Positions 1 through 10,900 of a stretch of 64,000 bases of DNA are shown one piece after another. Every line of letters begins with the position of its first letter. Position 1 is the stretch's first letter. The DNA is taken from positions 2,848,832 through 2,912,831 of the forward strand of contig CM073200.1 of assembly GCA_037042915.1 (NCBI GenBank), given 5' to 3'. Made by a program: the position numbers and the translations under genes. The stretch is from Auricularia sp. M13 (lineage: Eukaryota; Basidiomycota; Agaricomycetes; Auriculariales; Auriculariaceae). The notes beneath the pieces were generated by a model. The model had not been told where the DNA came from. It was given only the letters and a program-made list of their open reading frames with translations, and did not search any database.

Positions 1-1305
1 CGCCAAGATAGTGACGAATGCAGTGGCCGCCAGCATGCCGGTGCAGGTCAAGCAGACCGCGTAGACCGTCCCGCCGGCGCCTGCGGGAAGAGGCTGCGAG
101 TCTACGTCAGAAAATTGGCGCAAAAAGCCTGGTAGGAATATACCTCGGAGCAAGTGCGGCAGCCGCAACGAGCACGGTCGCCGCCGTCGCGACAAAAGTC
201 GGAATAGCAAGGTGTAACGATCTGAATAGCGGGTGTGCCGCTGGCGACGCACTGCTCGCGCTTAAGTCAGCCATACCAACGAGGACGAGTCAGCCGCGAC
301 GTACGTTGCAGAGGCACCGGGCTTTTACGCTGCAGCCTGATATCAGCGAAAGAGCGCGCGTTCCCAGAGCCTGACGCACTTGCGGATAACACACATGTCT
401 GGGATGCTGGTAAGAGCGCTGCCCTAGCGGGGCCCTCTTATACGCGCAACGAGCACACGTCAGCGCCGCTGCTGCAGCCGAAGGAGTCGCTGTGGCACGC
501 AGCTAAAAGTGAATGGCCTCAGCTGTCGACGCCGGCTGGCTGAGCCCAAACATGCAGTACCAGCGAATGGGAGGTCTCAGACAGCTGTTAAGCCTGCGTC
601 GCCCGTGCTGGATCACTCGCGCCCATTTGGAGAAGCCTTCGCGCTATCAACAAACAAGAATTAGCCTTGATAACCACCGGCCGCTGGCGCGTCCCTCGGC
701 CTTCCCGCCGACCGTGAGCCGTGCAAGATTTGTCCAACCGTCATCGCTACAGATACCGTTAGCGCCGCCTAGGCCGCTTTTTCCCGCAGTGGGAACGAGT
801 GATAACGCGAACTTTGCATTCCCTAAGGATAATTTCCGCGCGTAGCCGGCACCTCCGAAAGTCGGCGGGCCTCAAATTCGGCCCACCAAACCGGCCCAAC
901 TTGAACAACGACCACAACCCGTGAAATTAGCCGCAACACACGAGCATCCGGATATTGGCCCCCCGGTAAAGAGGCCAAAATCCGCCTCATGAGATGCGGA
1001 TAATGACCCTGGCCACAATCGCTGTTTTAAAAATGCGCGCTTGTTGGCCGCGTATGTCTTAGCGCCTGTAAATAAAGGGGAAGAGAGGCGGCGTTTCCCG
1101 TACCCCCCCAATCCCAGGCCCACATCACTACAGCTCCTTACGCATGCCCAAGGCTCAGCACGCTGTGTCAAGAAAATGCCATCTCGTTCCAATTCGTCCT
1201 CGCCCAGTCTCGATTCACCCACCCCTCCTCCCGCTAACACCCCGCACATCTGCCTGGACCTCGGCGACGCCAGCTCAGCGTGATGCACCCATCAGCGCCA
1301 ACCTA
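1..1305. other. GC-rich flank, no supported gene
   Basis: I see no convincing coding region here. The open frames are short, overlap on both strands and lack recognisable motifs. The stretch could be the 5' untranslated part of the LINE downstream or older repeat DNA. I could not find a copy of the sequence that follows the LINE poly(A) tail, so the LINE 5' boundary may lie here or outside the window. Confidence 0.4.
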
Positions 1306-1710
1306 ATGCCCTACCCCCCCTCAGCTGAGAGCGGTGGGCGCGGTTTCTCTCAGTCATTTCAACATCTCAGCTCATACGAACAATTTTACGCAGGCCAAGA
1401 GAGCAACCCATTGCCGAATAATCCACCGCCGACGCCTCAATCTGATGCAGCTCAGACCAGAAAACGCAGAGCTCGTCGCAGCGCGAAGAGCGTGGACAAG
1501 GCCTGTGTCTGCCACGGAGGATGTGAGCGCCTCTTTATTACAAACAGAGGCCGGGACCAGCATTGGGCAAAATACCCGTCCTGCGAGATGAGGCACGAAG
1601 CCTTCGTTCGTGGCACGCCTGAGGAAGTAGACTATGAGGAATCGCGGAGGCGCCGAGCGCGTCAGGTCGACCGGCCCACACGGAAATATCGGCCGTACTC
1701 GCTATATTAG
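1306..1710 (+). CDS. Small ORF with Cys/His finger-like motif
   Basis: This 134-codon frame starts at the ATG at 1306. Its middle is basic, followed by a Cys/His-rich stretch near residues 72-95 (CVCHGGC, then RDQHWAKYPSC and RHEA) and an Arg-rich tail. The spacing resembles a C2H2-type zinc finger of the kind seen next to basidiomycete mobile elements, but I do not recognise the family. It lies upstream of the LINE ORF1 on the same strand. It could be an extra LINE ORF, the tail of a broken gene, or non-coding. The frame continues open upstream to about 1144. Confidence 0.35.
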   Translation: MPYPPSAESGGRGFSQSFQHLSSYEQFYAGQESNPLPNNPPPTPQSDAAQTRKRRARRSAKSVDKACVCHGGCERLFITNRGRDQHWAKYPSCEMRHEAFVRGTPEEVDYEESRRRRARQVDRPTRKYRPYSLY

Positions 1711-2116
1711 CCTCCGTCATGTACCCGATTTTCTCCGGCATGACGCCACTTTTTCTAACAAAGATTCGGGTCTTTGCGGGCACCGACGCGCACCTCCCTA
1801 ACACTTGCCACGGCCTCGCCTTTGTCCAATGACCGCTCGCACACAGCCATGCTTGCCCAGCCACACCTCGATCGGCTGCCATAGTCATGCAAGGATATGG
1901 ACATCGACATTCAGTCCTGCTACGTCCGCCTGTCTTTACGCGCACCTTGACGCTAGTCACGCCGGCGCCGCCATGCACCGCTGCTCAGACGGCTCAAACA
2001 CATTACGAGGCCCTCGGCAGCGGCGGCACGCACGACGAACAGCCTGCCCTAGCAGGCGTCGCATAAATGCGCATGGCTCGCTGCAGACTCAACCCTCGCC
2101 GTCCCCTCCGTTGCAA
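1711..2116 (+). other. Putative LINE 5' leader
   Basis: Open frames run through this stretch, including one in frame with ORF1 from 1805, but they have no recognisable domain. I take it as leader sequence before the ORF1 ATG at 2117. An upstream start at 1805 for ORF1 cannot be excluded. Confidence 0.3.
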
Positions 2117-4681
2117 ATGGACCCTCCACCCAGGAACCGATACCAGCCACTTGCGCCCAGCACCAACGGCGACTCAGAAGCCGAAGACGCTGGCTCTGCG
2201 ACCAGGGCACGCACCTCCCGACCCCAGACGCCGGCTGCGAGCGTTCGTTCCTCGCGCTCCAACCTCGGGGTTCTGGCAGACGCCGCGCTGGGAGAGCAAG
2301 CCCCCTCCGCGACCCAGGAGGGCAATGCGCCTCCCAATCAGTCGCCTGCACACCCTGGCCGTGTCCGGAAGCACGAAGAGTTCGCACCTAGCGGCACCCC
2401 CACCGCGGAACGTGTCGCCAGGGCGGAACGCTGGGTTAGAGCGTACAACTCCATTTCCGAAAGGGAGTTCGGCGAGTCGGGCAACGAAGACGGGCAAGAC
2501 CCAGCCCATGCGCTGCCCCTGAACCCGACGGCGCCGGACACGGAACGGGAAGGCAGCCAGATGTTATGGCGCGAGGACGAGCCCATCGTGAGCAGCACAT
2601 CGCGCCCGCGCACACATCGCTCACAGACCTATAGCGCGACGAAGAGGACACGTTCACGCAGGCTCTAGCCGCCCCCGCCGCGGCCTCCACCTCTCAAGCA
2701 GGACGGGTCGACGCCGATGCCGCAAGCGCGATCACTGACCAGACAGCGTCTCAAGAGATGAGCATCCGCACAGGCAGCGGCAAGCTCATCGCCCACGGCG
2801 GCCGAAAGCGCTTTCAACCCTTCCGCCCCCCTGCGCCCAACTCGGCAACCTTGGCGATGTACTCGCGCAACCCGCCCGTCCTCGGCACGCGCCTTGTCAA
2901 CAAGAGCTTCTCGACGGGCCCGGCCAAGATATTCAAGCTGCCGCAACCACCGTGGCAACGCGCGCAGCAAGGCCCGCCGTCCCCGCCTATGCTGGAGGTA
3001 CGCGACATGTGTTGCACATCACCTATGACTGACTTCACATTAGGACGACAAAGACTGGCGTCCGTACACGCAGGTACTCCCGAGCGCCGAGGATGATGAC
3101 CTTGGCTCCGCGTCAATGGACATCTCGACCGCAAGCCTGATGGCCGCTGGCTCACAAGCGGTAAAAAAGGACGAGGACGACGACTCCTGGCTCCAATCTA
3201 GCGTTGGCCGCGCCGCAGACGCCCCCTCCCGCGTGGCCACGCCTGCGCCCCGTACTGGCCCCGCAGACCTCGACGGAGCCGCGCAACGTCCAGCGCCCGA
3301 GCCGACCGCCTCGCGGCACGCGGCCCGAGGGCCAGTGACCAACGAGGAGTTCTCGCGCGCAGGAAGAGCAACTGCCCCGCCCCTCTGGCCGAATGGCCCT
3401 CCTCCGCCCATTCTGCAGCCGCAACCGAACGGGTTCCGCCTCAACGATGGTCTTACGGATGATGAAGAGGATATGTACGTCGACGACCCAGAAGACCCCG
3501 CGCACGCACAAGAGGCGGATCTTTCTGACAACGACGAGGACCCCGCTCGCCCGGACGTAGAAGACGAATACCTAGCGTCGGACGAACATCGTGTCGCAGC
3601 TGGCGAAATCAGCCCCAGGTTCGCCCAGACCCGCATCCAACTACAAGCCGCACCGCCCAATGAGGAAGTCCTAGACGGTGTCATGGCGGGCGAGCTATGG
3701 TCAGGCGTCGACCCCGCCGTCCTCGCAGCATGGCAGGACATTCCCGGAGGTTTCGGTGTGCGCATCCACAGCGTCGAAGGCGACACAAACGTCGCGGATA
3801 TGAACCAGGTCCAGCTCAATATCGGCCTGCAAGAGTCACTTCGCAAAACCGAGCCCGGTAGCCACGTTCTCCTCGCGCCAGGACGAGCAGCACCGGGTGC
3901 TCCACCTGCGGAACCCGGCCTCTTCTTCGCCCACGGGATCGACGACGCCGTAACTGCGACATGGACGGGCCGCTCTTTCTACCAAGTCGGCAAGTACTGT
4001 ATCGTTGTCTTCCGCAAGAATCACGGCGACTCGCGCTTTGTCGGAACCTTCGCCGACTCGACTGCCCCATGCGAACGTGTCGAGCACGGCCTGCGTGTCC
4101 GCTGCCGATCGGCCCCCAAAGTACGCGCAATCTTCAAGGCCATCGAGACCGCCCATAAAGGCGAGGGCAAGAAGGCGTACAAGGCCTTCCTCAAGAACTT
4201 GGAGGTACGCCCGCTCGAGATCATTCCTCGCGGGCCGGGCAAGGTGCCGGTCACCGAGTATAACGTTTACACGGGCGCGATCGTATACGAAGTTGCGAAG
4301 GACGACGGCACCACCGACACCGTCACCATCTCGTCCGACCAGAGGCGCCGACTGCACGACGCCATTCTCGAGCTCTCGATCCCAGACCCTCTCCATGGCG
4401 CAGCTGTGAGGCGCAGCCCGGCGCTAGCAATGTACAAATGCTCGATCTGCAAGGCCTCATCACACCCGCGCGGCAAGTGCCAAGCCTTGTCAATTCCTGG
4501 CTGGGGTCGCCCGAAGCCCCGCCCCGCCCAACCTGGAGCTCCTCGCCTGCGCACTGGCGCCCTGCGCTCGCCTCCAACGGGTCCGCCTTTCGGGAACCGC
4601 GCCGGTAGACAGCCTCGCCCTTCCACACACCAACAGCGAGGCGGACGCCCTGGCGCGGGAGCCAGAACCCGCGGCGCATAG
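2117..4681 (+). CDS. LINE ORF1, Gag-like, with two putative introns
   Basis: Proposed exons are 2117-2587, 2635-2997 and 3044-4681, giving 823 aa. Three open frames that otherwise disagree join into one when two GT-AG intervals are removed. Both junctions are phase 0. The N-terminal third is Pro/Ser/Arg rich and disordered, and acidic patches follow. Near the C-terminus (about residues 737-750) is an exact CX2CX4HX4C zinc knuckle (CSICKASSHPRGKC), as in nucleic-acid-binding Gag/ORF1 proteins. It is expected to coat the element RNA. Introns are unusual in an element that moves through RNA. The alternative is that the frame changes are decay that happens to look like introns. Confidence 0.6.
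2588..2634 (+). other. Putative intron 1 of LINE ORF1 (47 nt)
   Basis: Begins GTGAGC and ends CCTATAG, with a possible branch site CTCAC shortly before the end. Removing it moves the frame of exon 1 into the open frame of exon 2 at a codon boundary. Its length matches host introns in this window. Confidence 0.5.
2998..3043 (+). other. Putative intron 2 of LINE ORF1 (46 nt)
   Basis: Begins GTACGC and ends CATTAG, with a perfect CTGAC branch-type motif 14 nt before the end. Removal restores a continuous frame at a codon boundary (MLE joined to DDKDW). Confidence 0.55.
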
Positions 4682-5405
4682 CTGCGTCAAAATCGCCGAG
4701 TTGAGCATCTAGAGCCACTGGCGAAAAATAAAGCGCGTTTTCTTTTTCTCTCCTCCTCTATCTTGTTCCAGCTCCACCTCCCCGCTCAACCATATGCCGA
4801 AATGCCCTCGCGCCCTCATGACCCCCCGCCCACCTCGTCCTACCACATGCTTGCCCCCTTCAATAGGTAGACTTATTCCTCCCTCACAACGCTCATGTTC
4901 CTAATTGACTCGCACCGATAACACTGCCCTGCAATGAACGTTGTGAAAAGCATTGCTATGGCACATAGTTTGGGGGCAAGGCAAACTTATAAGTCGACTT
5001 TTCTCTCTAGCGACCTCAGGGCTGTGGAACGTTTCTGGAAAGATGGGTACACCCCCTTCTTACCGATGATGTGATACCTGGGCTTGCGTCTGAACCGGCA
5101 GACGAGCATCAGGTACGTTGGTGTCCGAGCTACGTACAATCTCTAGAGCAAGTACCTCGACCATTGCCAACTTACTACTCCGGTAGGAAACCTTGGTCGA
5201 GAGCGGAGGCCTTTTGAGGCCAAGGGCGCGCCGCGTGAAGCCACTGAAGCCAAAGGGGGGGCAACCAGAGCCGGCTCTGCTGCTTCCCCTGAGTGCATAG
5301 CCCTCCGCGCTAGCCGGTAGCTAGCTATGTGGCGTAAGGGGCGCTGCCCTGCGCCACGAAAAATCAGCGCAACCCGACAACAATACTTCGAATGACATAA
5401 ATGCG
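4682..5405 (+). other. Long spacer between LINE ORF1 and ORF2
   Basis: A 724-nt spacer without a credible gene. An AATAAA-like hexamer (about 4726) followed by a pyrimidine-rich run lies just after ORF1. The ORF2 frame is open from 5325 without an ATG. Overlapping short ATG/stop signals just before 5406 could fit termination-reinitiation, but this is speculative. Confidence 0.4.
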
Positions 5406-8400
5406 GTGAGTAGAGACTGGCAAGGTGATACGCTCCCTTTGGACGGAATGCAACACGAAGGGTCTGCCGTGCACGTCATGAATGAAGTCCAAGGGAGGGA
5501 GGACAGCAGACTACATGTACATGCCCCACACACGGGACCAAGGGGAACTGCAGCGCCCCCAAGACAAACCCAGTCAAGCCCACGAGCCGGAGGGGACTTT
5601 CCCCGCCCTCAGCAGCGTACACTACGCGAGCTGAGGCTTACTGATAACCAAGATAATCGTATCGCAACACAACCTGAGACACTGAGCTCACAGTCCGCGT
5701 TCCCTCGAACCACGGAAGACGTTCCTCAGCGGATACAAACCGCCCCTTCGCCGCTCACCACGGCTCAGTCACAGCCCCGGCATGTGCCAAGCACAAATCA
5801 GCCTTCGAGGTTACACAACAGTAACAAGAACACAAAGGCTTTCCTGAAAATTGCGTCAGAGAATATACGAGGGAGAGGCGCACTCACCATCCGCGGCAGT
5901 CTCAAATGGAAACGCCTTGCAGATGACATTAGATGCCATAAGATAGGAGTAATGGCAGTCCAAGAGACGCACATGGTCGCAGAACACGTATCCCAGGCGG
6001 AGTCGATGTATAGACATTTGAAAGTGTTCAACTCTCCCCTGGAATCGAACCCCACGGGCGCCGGTGGGGTGGCGATCGTCATGAACAAGTACCTCACAAA
6101 CACGCAAGATGTTCAATTCGTCGAGCTGGTCGCGGGCAGAGCGATCATCGTAACGTTCGAATGGCACCGAGGTCGTCAGCTATCCATTCTCGCGGTATAT
6201 GCACCGACGGAGAAGCGTGAAAATAAGATTTTCTGGTCTGATCTACTGAGCAAATTGCGCGCGCGAAGTTGCCCAGTGAGAAAGCCAGACGTAGTACTAG
6301 GAGACTTCAATTTCGTGGAGGATCCTATAGATCGCTTCCCCGCGCACCTAACTCCGATAGACAACCCTGAATCCTTTTCAGAGCTTAAGCACTTCCTCAG
6401 AATTCAGGACGGTTGGAGGGAGACCTTCCCGTCTGAAATTGAGTGGTCCTGGCGCAATCCAGCGCGCACAGCAATGTCCAGGCTAGATCGAGTGTACATG
6501 GGTGAAAACTTGATTAGGTCGGCGAAGGACTGGGAAATCAAGCTGTCGGGGATCACAACGCAAGATCACAGCCGTATCACGGTAAAAATTGCGCACCTTG
6601 ATGCCCCAGAAATTGGCCCAGGCAGATGGGCAATGCAGCCGAGTCTCGTGCGCGATAACATATTCATGCGTCGTGCGAACGAGATAGGAAAAGAGAAACT
6701 CCGGGAGATGCGCAGGATCTCAGAGACAGGAAGATCGGAGTCCGTCAATGTCCAGAGAGTATGGCAGGACATGAAAGATAAGATCGTGGTGGCCGCAAGG
6801 ATGAGGTCACGTGACGTGAATTGCAGCAAGCGAGCGCGCCTGGATAGTGCCGAAAGATCCAGGGCAAGAGCAGTACATGAACTGGAACGCGCGAGTGAGC
6901 CTAGCGAGAAGGATACAGCCCGGCGGCTACTCCGGGACACGGAAAAGGAAATCGAGCGTATTCGGGAAGAGAATTTTGATAAGAACTTTGCCAACCGTAG
7001 GGCTAGTAATTGGATGTCGTCGGAGGCGATGAGTAAGGCATGGTTTAGCTGGCACAAAGATGTAAGGCCAAGAGATACGATAGCGCTCTTACACGAAGAG
7101 GTGGGACACCCGCAGGGTTTCACGACGAATTCCGAAAGGATGGCGAAGCTGGCCCGGGATTATCACGAGAACATTCAGAAGAAGGACTTAGACATCGACG
7201 AAGAATTACGTACGTTGAAAATGAACCAAGTACTCGCGCACGTCACAAGCCCAGCGACTCCAGATGACGCGAACGACCTTGGCGCCCCAATCTCGTACCA
7301 GGAGGTGGAAGACTCACTTCGAGTGGCCAAGAACGGTACAGCTCCGGGTCTAGACGGGATAGTGTACGAATTCTGGAAAGAATTGCGTCGCAAACATTTA
7401 GCTTCCAAGAACAACGAGGATCCTTGGTTCGACGTTATAGAAGCGTTACGCCTGGTTTTTACCGACATTGAGGTCTACGGAGTCGACCCCCATACGTCGT
7501 TTACTGACGGCTGGCTGTGTCCTCTCTACAAAAAAGGTGACCGTGGCGATATTGCAAATTATCGCCCCATTACGCTACTTAACACAGATTATAAAATCTA
7601 TACAAAAGCGTTAGCCCTACGACTAGCCGCGGTTGCCCCATCCCTGATCCATGAATCCCAAGCGGGTTTCGTCAAAGGTCGTAGCATCACAGATCAGACT
7701 AAACTCACCTCTATGATCCTGAACTATGCCGAAGCACGTGAAGTAAACGGCGCGATAATCGCGCTAGACCAAGAAAAAGCCTATGATCGCGTGAGACATG
7801 ACTACTTGCACGCCGTGCTGCGGAAATTTAACATACCTGAACGATTCGTACGCGTAGTCGCCTCCCTCTACAGTCATGCACACACAGCGGTGATGGTGAA
7901 CGGCTGTATCAGCTCCAAGTTCCCAGTAACTAGAGGCGTCAGACAGGGAGATCCCCTCTCATGCCTTCTCTTCAACCTAGCCATTGAACCACTCTCTTCC
8001 ATGCTCAGGCTATCGACGCTTAAAGGTTTCGAAATAGCTGGTCTCAATGAGAAGCTGATAGCGACCCTCTACGCGGATGACACAACCATTTACTTAGCGG
8101 AATCTGACTCGTACTCAAACTTATGCTCTATCCTGGAAGACTGGTGCATCGCATCTGGCGCCAGATTCAATATTAAGAAAACAGAGGTCATTCCACTAGG
8201 CTCACCGGTCTACCGCGAATCATTGGTACAATCGAGGCGCTTGAACGAGAATGACTCTGCCTTCCCCGACCAGGTGAGAATAGCGCGAGATGGCGAAGCG
8301 ACGAGAATCCTAGGTGCATGGCCTGGGAACAATTTAGGAGTCGTCAATGCCTGGTCCAGCATGCTGGACAAACTAAAACTCGCCCTAGAACGGTGGGAAC

Positions 8401-10718
8401 GATCGCGTCCGTCCCTAAACGGCCGCAGCATAATATCACGAATAATCATAGGAGGTCATACGCAATATCTTACCGCAGCGCAAGGGATGCCGCAGAGCGT
8501 CGAACGGAAGATTGATAAACTGACGTTGAGTTTTTTCTGGGGTCACTCGAAGCGGCACCCAATCAACATGGCAACCCTTCGCCTCAGACGAGAGAATGGA
8601 GGCTTGAATCTCTTCTCCGCCGAAGAGCGAAATGAAGCGCAATATCTATCATGGATTAGTGCGTATATGGCCCCGGCAGGAAAACGTCCCGCCTGGGCGT
8701 TTGTGGCAGATCATATCTTTGCGGATGCCATAATAGCGGAGCACGGTGCTAGGATCCCCCGCGAACAGCGCACAAATCCGTTTACGCAGGACTGGAGGCC
8801 CAATGTCCAAAAACTCCCGTTCATCCTTCGACAAATGATCAAAACGGCCAAAAAGTACGGGATTGCAATCGACGCACCTGTCCTCCCACTTGAGATTCGC
8901 GAGAACACGCCGCTTTGGTCACATCCCGCCATGTTAAACGCGGAAATCCTAACAAAAAAGCGGGGAGCTCTCAGATGTTTGAGAACTAATCACGTTGTCG
9001 CATCAGTCGTAGATCTTGAAGAAATAGCAGAGCTAGACGTACCGGACCATCTCCCGCGTCGAACATGTAAATGTGAAAATTGCGCTGCAGATCGACTGGC
9101 GGGATGCCGCAACCCACACAAATGCCAGGGCCTTGCAGCGGACATCCTAAGCTCGATCTCATCTCGCTGGAACCTATCCACAATAGATGAACCTCCCGGG
9201 AAGGAACTATGGGATACTCTCCTACCGTCCCGGGCCTCTGCTCTGAAGGAAGGCAAACCTATTGCCTTTGACGGCGAGTATGTACTGGAATCGCGGCCTG
9301 AAGACCTATGTCGCGCATTCGTGGACTCGATAGCGATTGACCAAAAAAGCGTTTCAAGCACGATGAGACTAGAGGCAGGCGCACGAAGTAGACCGATAGT
9401 AAACGCGAGGCCGGTCCAGGCACTAGTATGTGGAGCATCGTACAGAACAGGAACGCAAGATGCGCAAAGCGGTTTTGCCGTCCACTTCACGAACGGCGAG
9501 TATGACGACCTGTATTTCCGGTGCCCGGGCGATTCGCAGTCCTTCCTCCACAGCGTCGCACTGGGAGTGTACGCAACGTCGCAGACTGTAGCGCCTGACA
9601 GAGAGCTTCATATCTCGGTGCCATGCCGAACGCTGGTGGAGGCACTGACACTGTCTCGCAGCAGGCATGAGAAACGTGGCTGGTGCGATTTCCATGATGC
9701 GGCATGGAGCATCCGCGTGGCGGCTGCATCACTCCGCGGACGGGCTGCAGGAACGACCTTAACCAATATTGCGAAGCACAAGATCATCAGCTCGCAGACC
9801 ATGAAGGACAACCTCCTGCGAGCACAAACGGCAGCCATCTGGGGACCGCTGCTCTCGATAGATGTAGAACGGATCACTCCATTTGACATCCCAGGACTGA
9901 GCATCCAGGATCTCAAACAGCGGTCAGCGCACAACGCGATCAAGCTAGCCAAAATCGCAGAATATAAGACCAGGAAGGCGACGAGACGAATGCTGGCCCG
10001 TATCCAAGAGGATTTTAGGACTGCGGACGAAGAGCCTCCAACTGTGACACAAGTGTGGAAATCGGTCGATAACAGGGACCTCTCGCGCGGAGCGCAAGCC
10101 TTCCTCTGGAAGAGCATCCATGACGCGCACAAGACAGGCGCGTACTTCGAGAAAATGCCAGCCCCTTGGGCCGAGAAGGCGTTGTGCCCATCCTGTAAAG
10201 TAACAGAATCCTTGGAACATGTCCTAACAGCATGCCCCGCGTCCGGTCAAGCAGTAATATGGAAGCTAGTCCGCAAATTCCTCTATATGAAGCAGATCAA
10301 TACGCCAATTCGGTTCGGGACAATTATTGGCTGCGCGAGCGCGCGGCCGCGTGGAAGATGGAATGCACAATCGAAAGGCCTAGCTCGCGCCTTCAGAATC
10401 GTAGTTGCAGAATCTGCCCTGTTGATCTGGAAAATCCGCTGCCAGAAGAGAATCGGACACAGTGATGACCCAGACTGGACATTGACAGACGAGCAGATTT
10501 CCACGAAATGGATGCGCATGCTGAAAGCACGTGTGGCTCTGGACAGGCGTCTGACAAACAGATACAAATTTGGAAATAGAGCACTTGATAAAGGTCTCAA
10601 TTACATGACTTGGCGTAATAACCGAGACCCGGCGCTATTACAGGCTTTCAAACATTCGTTTCAACAACCCGGGGTTTTAGTGGGTACGGGAGAGCAAACT
10701 GCGAGCGGCATAGGTTAA
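5406..10718 (+). CDS. LINE ORF2: endonuclease / reverse transcriptase polyprotein
   Basis: Uninterrupted 1,770-codon frame that nicks target DNA and copies the element RNA. The AP-type endonuclease (about residues 145-390) shows SENIRG, QETH, VYAPTE, GDFNF, RLDRVY and DHS, so its catalytic set is present. The reverse transcriptase (about 640-950) shows PGLDGI, YRPITLL, QAGFVKGR, LDQEKAYDRV, GVRQGDPLS and the catalytic LYADD near residue 889. About 1335-1460 resembles an RNase H fold (CGASYRTGTQDAQSG) but lacks the usual acidic residues. A CPSC...ESLEHVLTAC zinc motif near 1595-1615 is typical of such elements. The frame opens with GTG. The first ATG is at 5448, so the true start is uncertain. 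Confidence 0.93.
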   Translation: MSRDWQGDTLPLDGMQHEGSAVHVMNEVQGREDSRLHVHAPHTGPRGTAAPPRQTQSSPRAGGDFPRPQQRTLRELRLTDNQDNRIATQPETLSSQSAFPRTTEDVPQRIQTAPSPLTTAQSQPRHVPSTNQPSRLHNSNKNTKAFLKIASENIRGRGALTIRGSLKWKRLADDIRCHKIGVMAVQETHMVAEHVSQAESMYRHLKVFNSPLESNPTGAGGVAIVMNKYLTNTQDVQFVELVAGRAIIVTFEWHRGRQLSILAVYAPTEKRENKIFWSDLLSKLRARSCPVRKPDVVLGDFNFVEDPIDRFPAHLTPIDNPESFSELKHFLRIQDGWRETFPSEIEWSWRNPARTAMSRLDRVYMGENLIRSAKDWEIKLSGITTQDHSRITVKIAHLDAPEIGPGRWAMQPSLVRDNIFMRRANEIGKEKLREMRRISETGRSESVNVQRVWQDMKDKIVVAARMRSRDVNCSKRARLDSAERSRARAVHELERASEPSEKDTARRLLRDTEKEIERIREENFDKNFANRRASNWMSSEAMSKAWFSWHKDVRPRDTIALLHEEVGHPQGFTTNSERMAKLARDYHENIQKKDLDIDEELRTLKMNQVLAHVTSPATPDDANDLGAPISYQEVEDSLRVAKNGTAPGLDGIVYEFWKELRRKHLASKNNEDPWFDVIEALRLVFTDIEVYGVDPHTSFTDGWLCPLYKKGDRGDIANYRPITLLNTDYKIYTKALALRLAAVAPSLIHESQAGFVKGRSITDQTKLTSMILNYAEAREVNGAIIALDQEKAYDRVRHDYLHAVLRKFNIPERFVRVVASLYSHAHTAVMVNGCISSKFPVTRGVRQGDPLSCLLFNLAIEPLSSMLRLSTLKGFEIAGLNEKLIATLYADDTTIYLAESDSYSNLCSILEDWCIASGARFNIKKTEVIPLGSPVYRESLVQSRRLNENDSAFPDQVRIARDGEATRILGAWPGNNLGVVNAWSSMLDKLKLALERWERSRPSLNGRSIISRIIIGGHTQYLTAAQGMPQSVERKIDKLTLSFFWGHSKRHPINMATLRLRRENGGLNLFSAEERNEAQYLSWISAYMAPAGKRPAWAFVADHIFADAIIAEHGARIPREQRTNPFTQDWRPNVQKLPFILRQMIKTAKKYGIAIDAPVLPLEIRENTPLWSHPAMLNAEILTKKRGALRCLRTNHVVASVVDLEEIAELDVPDHLPRRTCKCENCAADRLAGCRNPHKCQGLAADILSSISSRWNLSTIDEPPGKELWDTLLPSRASALKEGKPIAFDGEYVLESRPEDLCRAFVDSIAIDQKSVSSTMRLEAGARSRPIVNARPVQALVCGASYRTGTQDAQSGFAVHFTNGEYDDLYFRCPGDSQSFLHSVALGVYATSQTVAPDRELHISVPCRTLVEALTLSRSRHEKRGWCDFHDAAWSIRVAAASLRGRAAGTTLTNIAKHKIISSQTMKDNLLRAQTAAIWGPLLSIDVERITPFDIPGLSIQDLKQRSAHNAIKLAKIAEYKTRKATRRMLARIQEDFRTADEEPPTVTQVWKSVDNRDLSRGAQAFLWKSIHDAHKTGAYFEKMPAPWAEKALCPSCKVTESLEHVLTACPASGQAVIWKLVRKFLYMKQINTPIRFGTIIGCASARPRGRWNAQSKGLARAFRIVVAESALLIWKIRCQKRIGHSDDPDWTLTDEQISTKWMRMLKARVALDRRLTNRYKFGNRALDKGLNYMTWRNNRDPALLQAFKHSFQQPGVLVGTGEQTASGIG

Positions 10719-10900
10719 GGTTGCCCAACTCCAAGCCCCACACTGCCATTTATCGGGCGTGCCAAAGGCGATTTCCCCGGGAGGAGCAGTTAATCACGTA
10801 AATACGAACGGTAGCTAAGGCTACGACTACAGCTCTGACATTTGTTAGATAAGCCTCGTGTCTGGACCACTAGGTGGCCACAGCTCGAGTCAATGCTCCA

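Noticed and set aside
872-1288. Minus-strand 138-codon frame
   Set aside because: No motif, no splice support, and overlapping frames on the other strand of similar quality.
5406-5411. GTGAGT at the ORF2 opening as a real splice donor
   Set aside because: No acceptor with a branch site at a plausible distance keeps the ORF2 frame. Noted only as a possibility.
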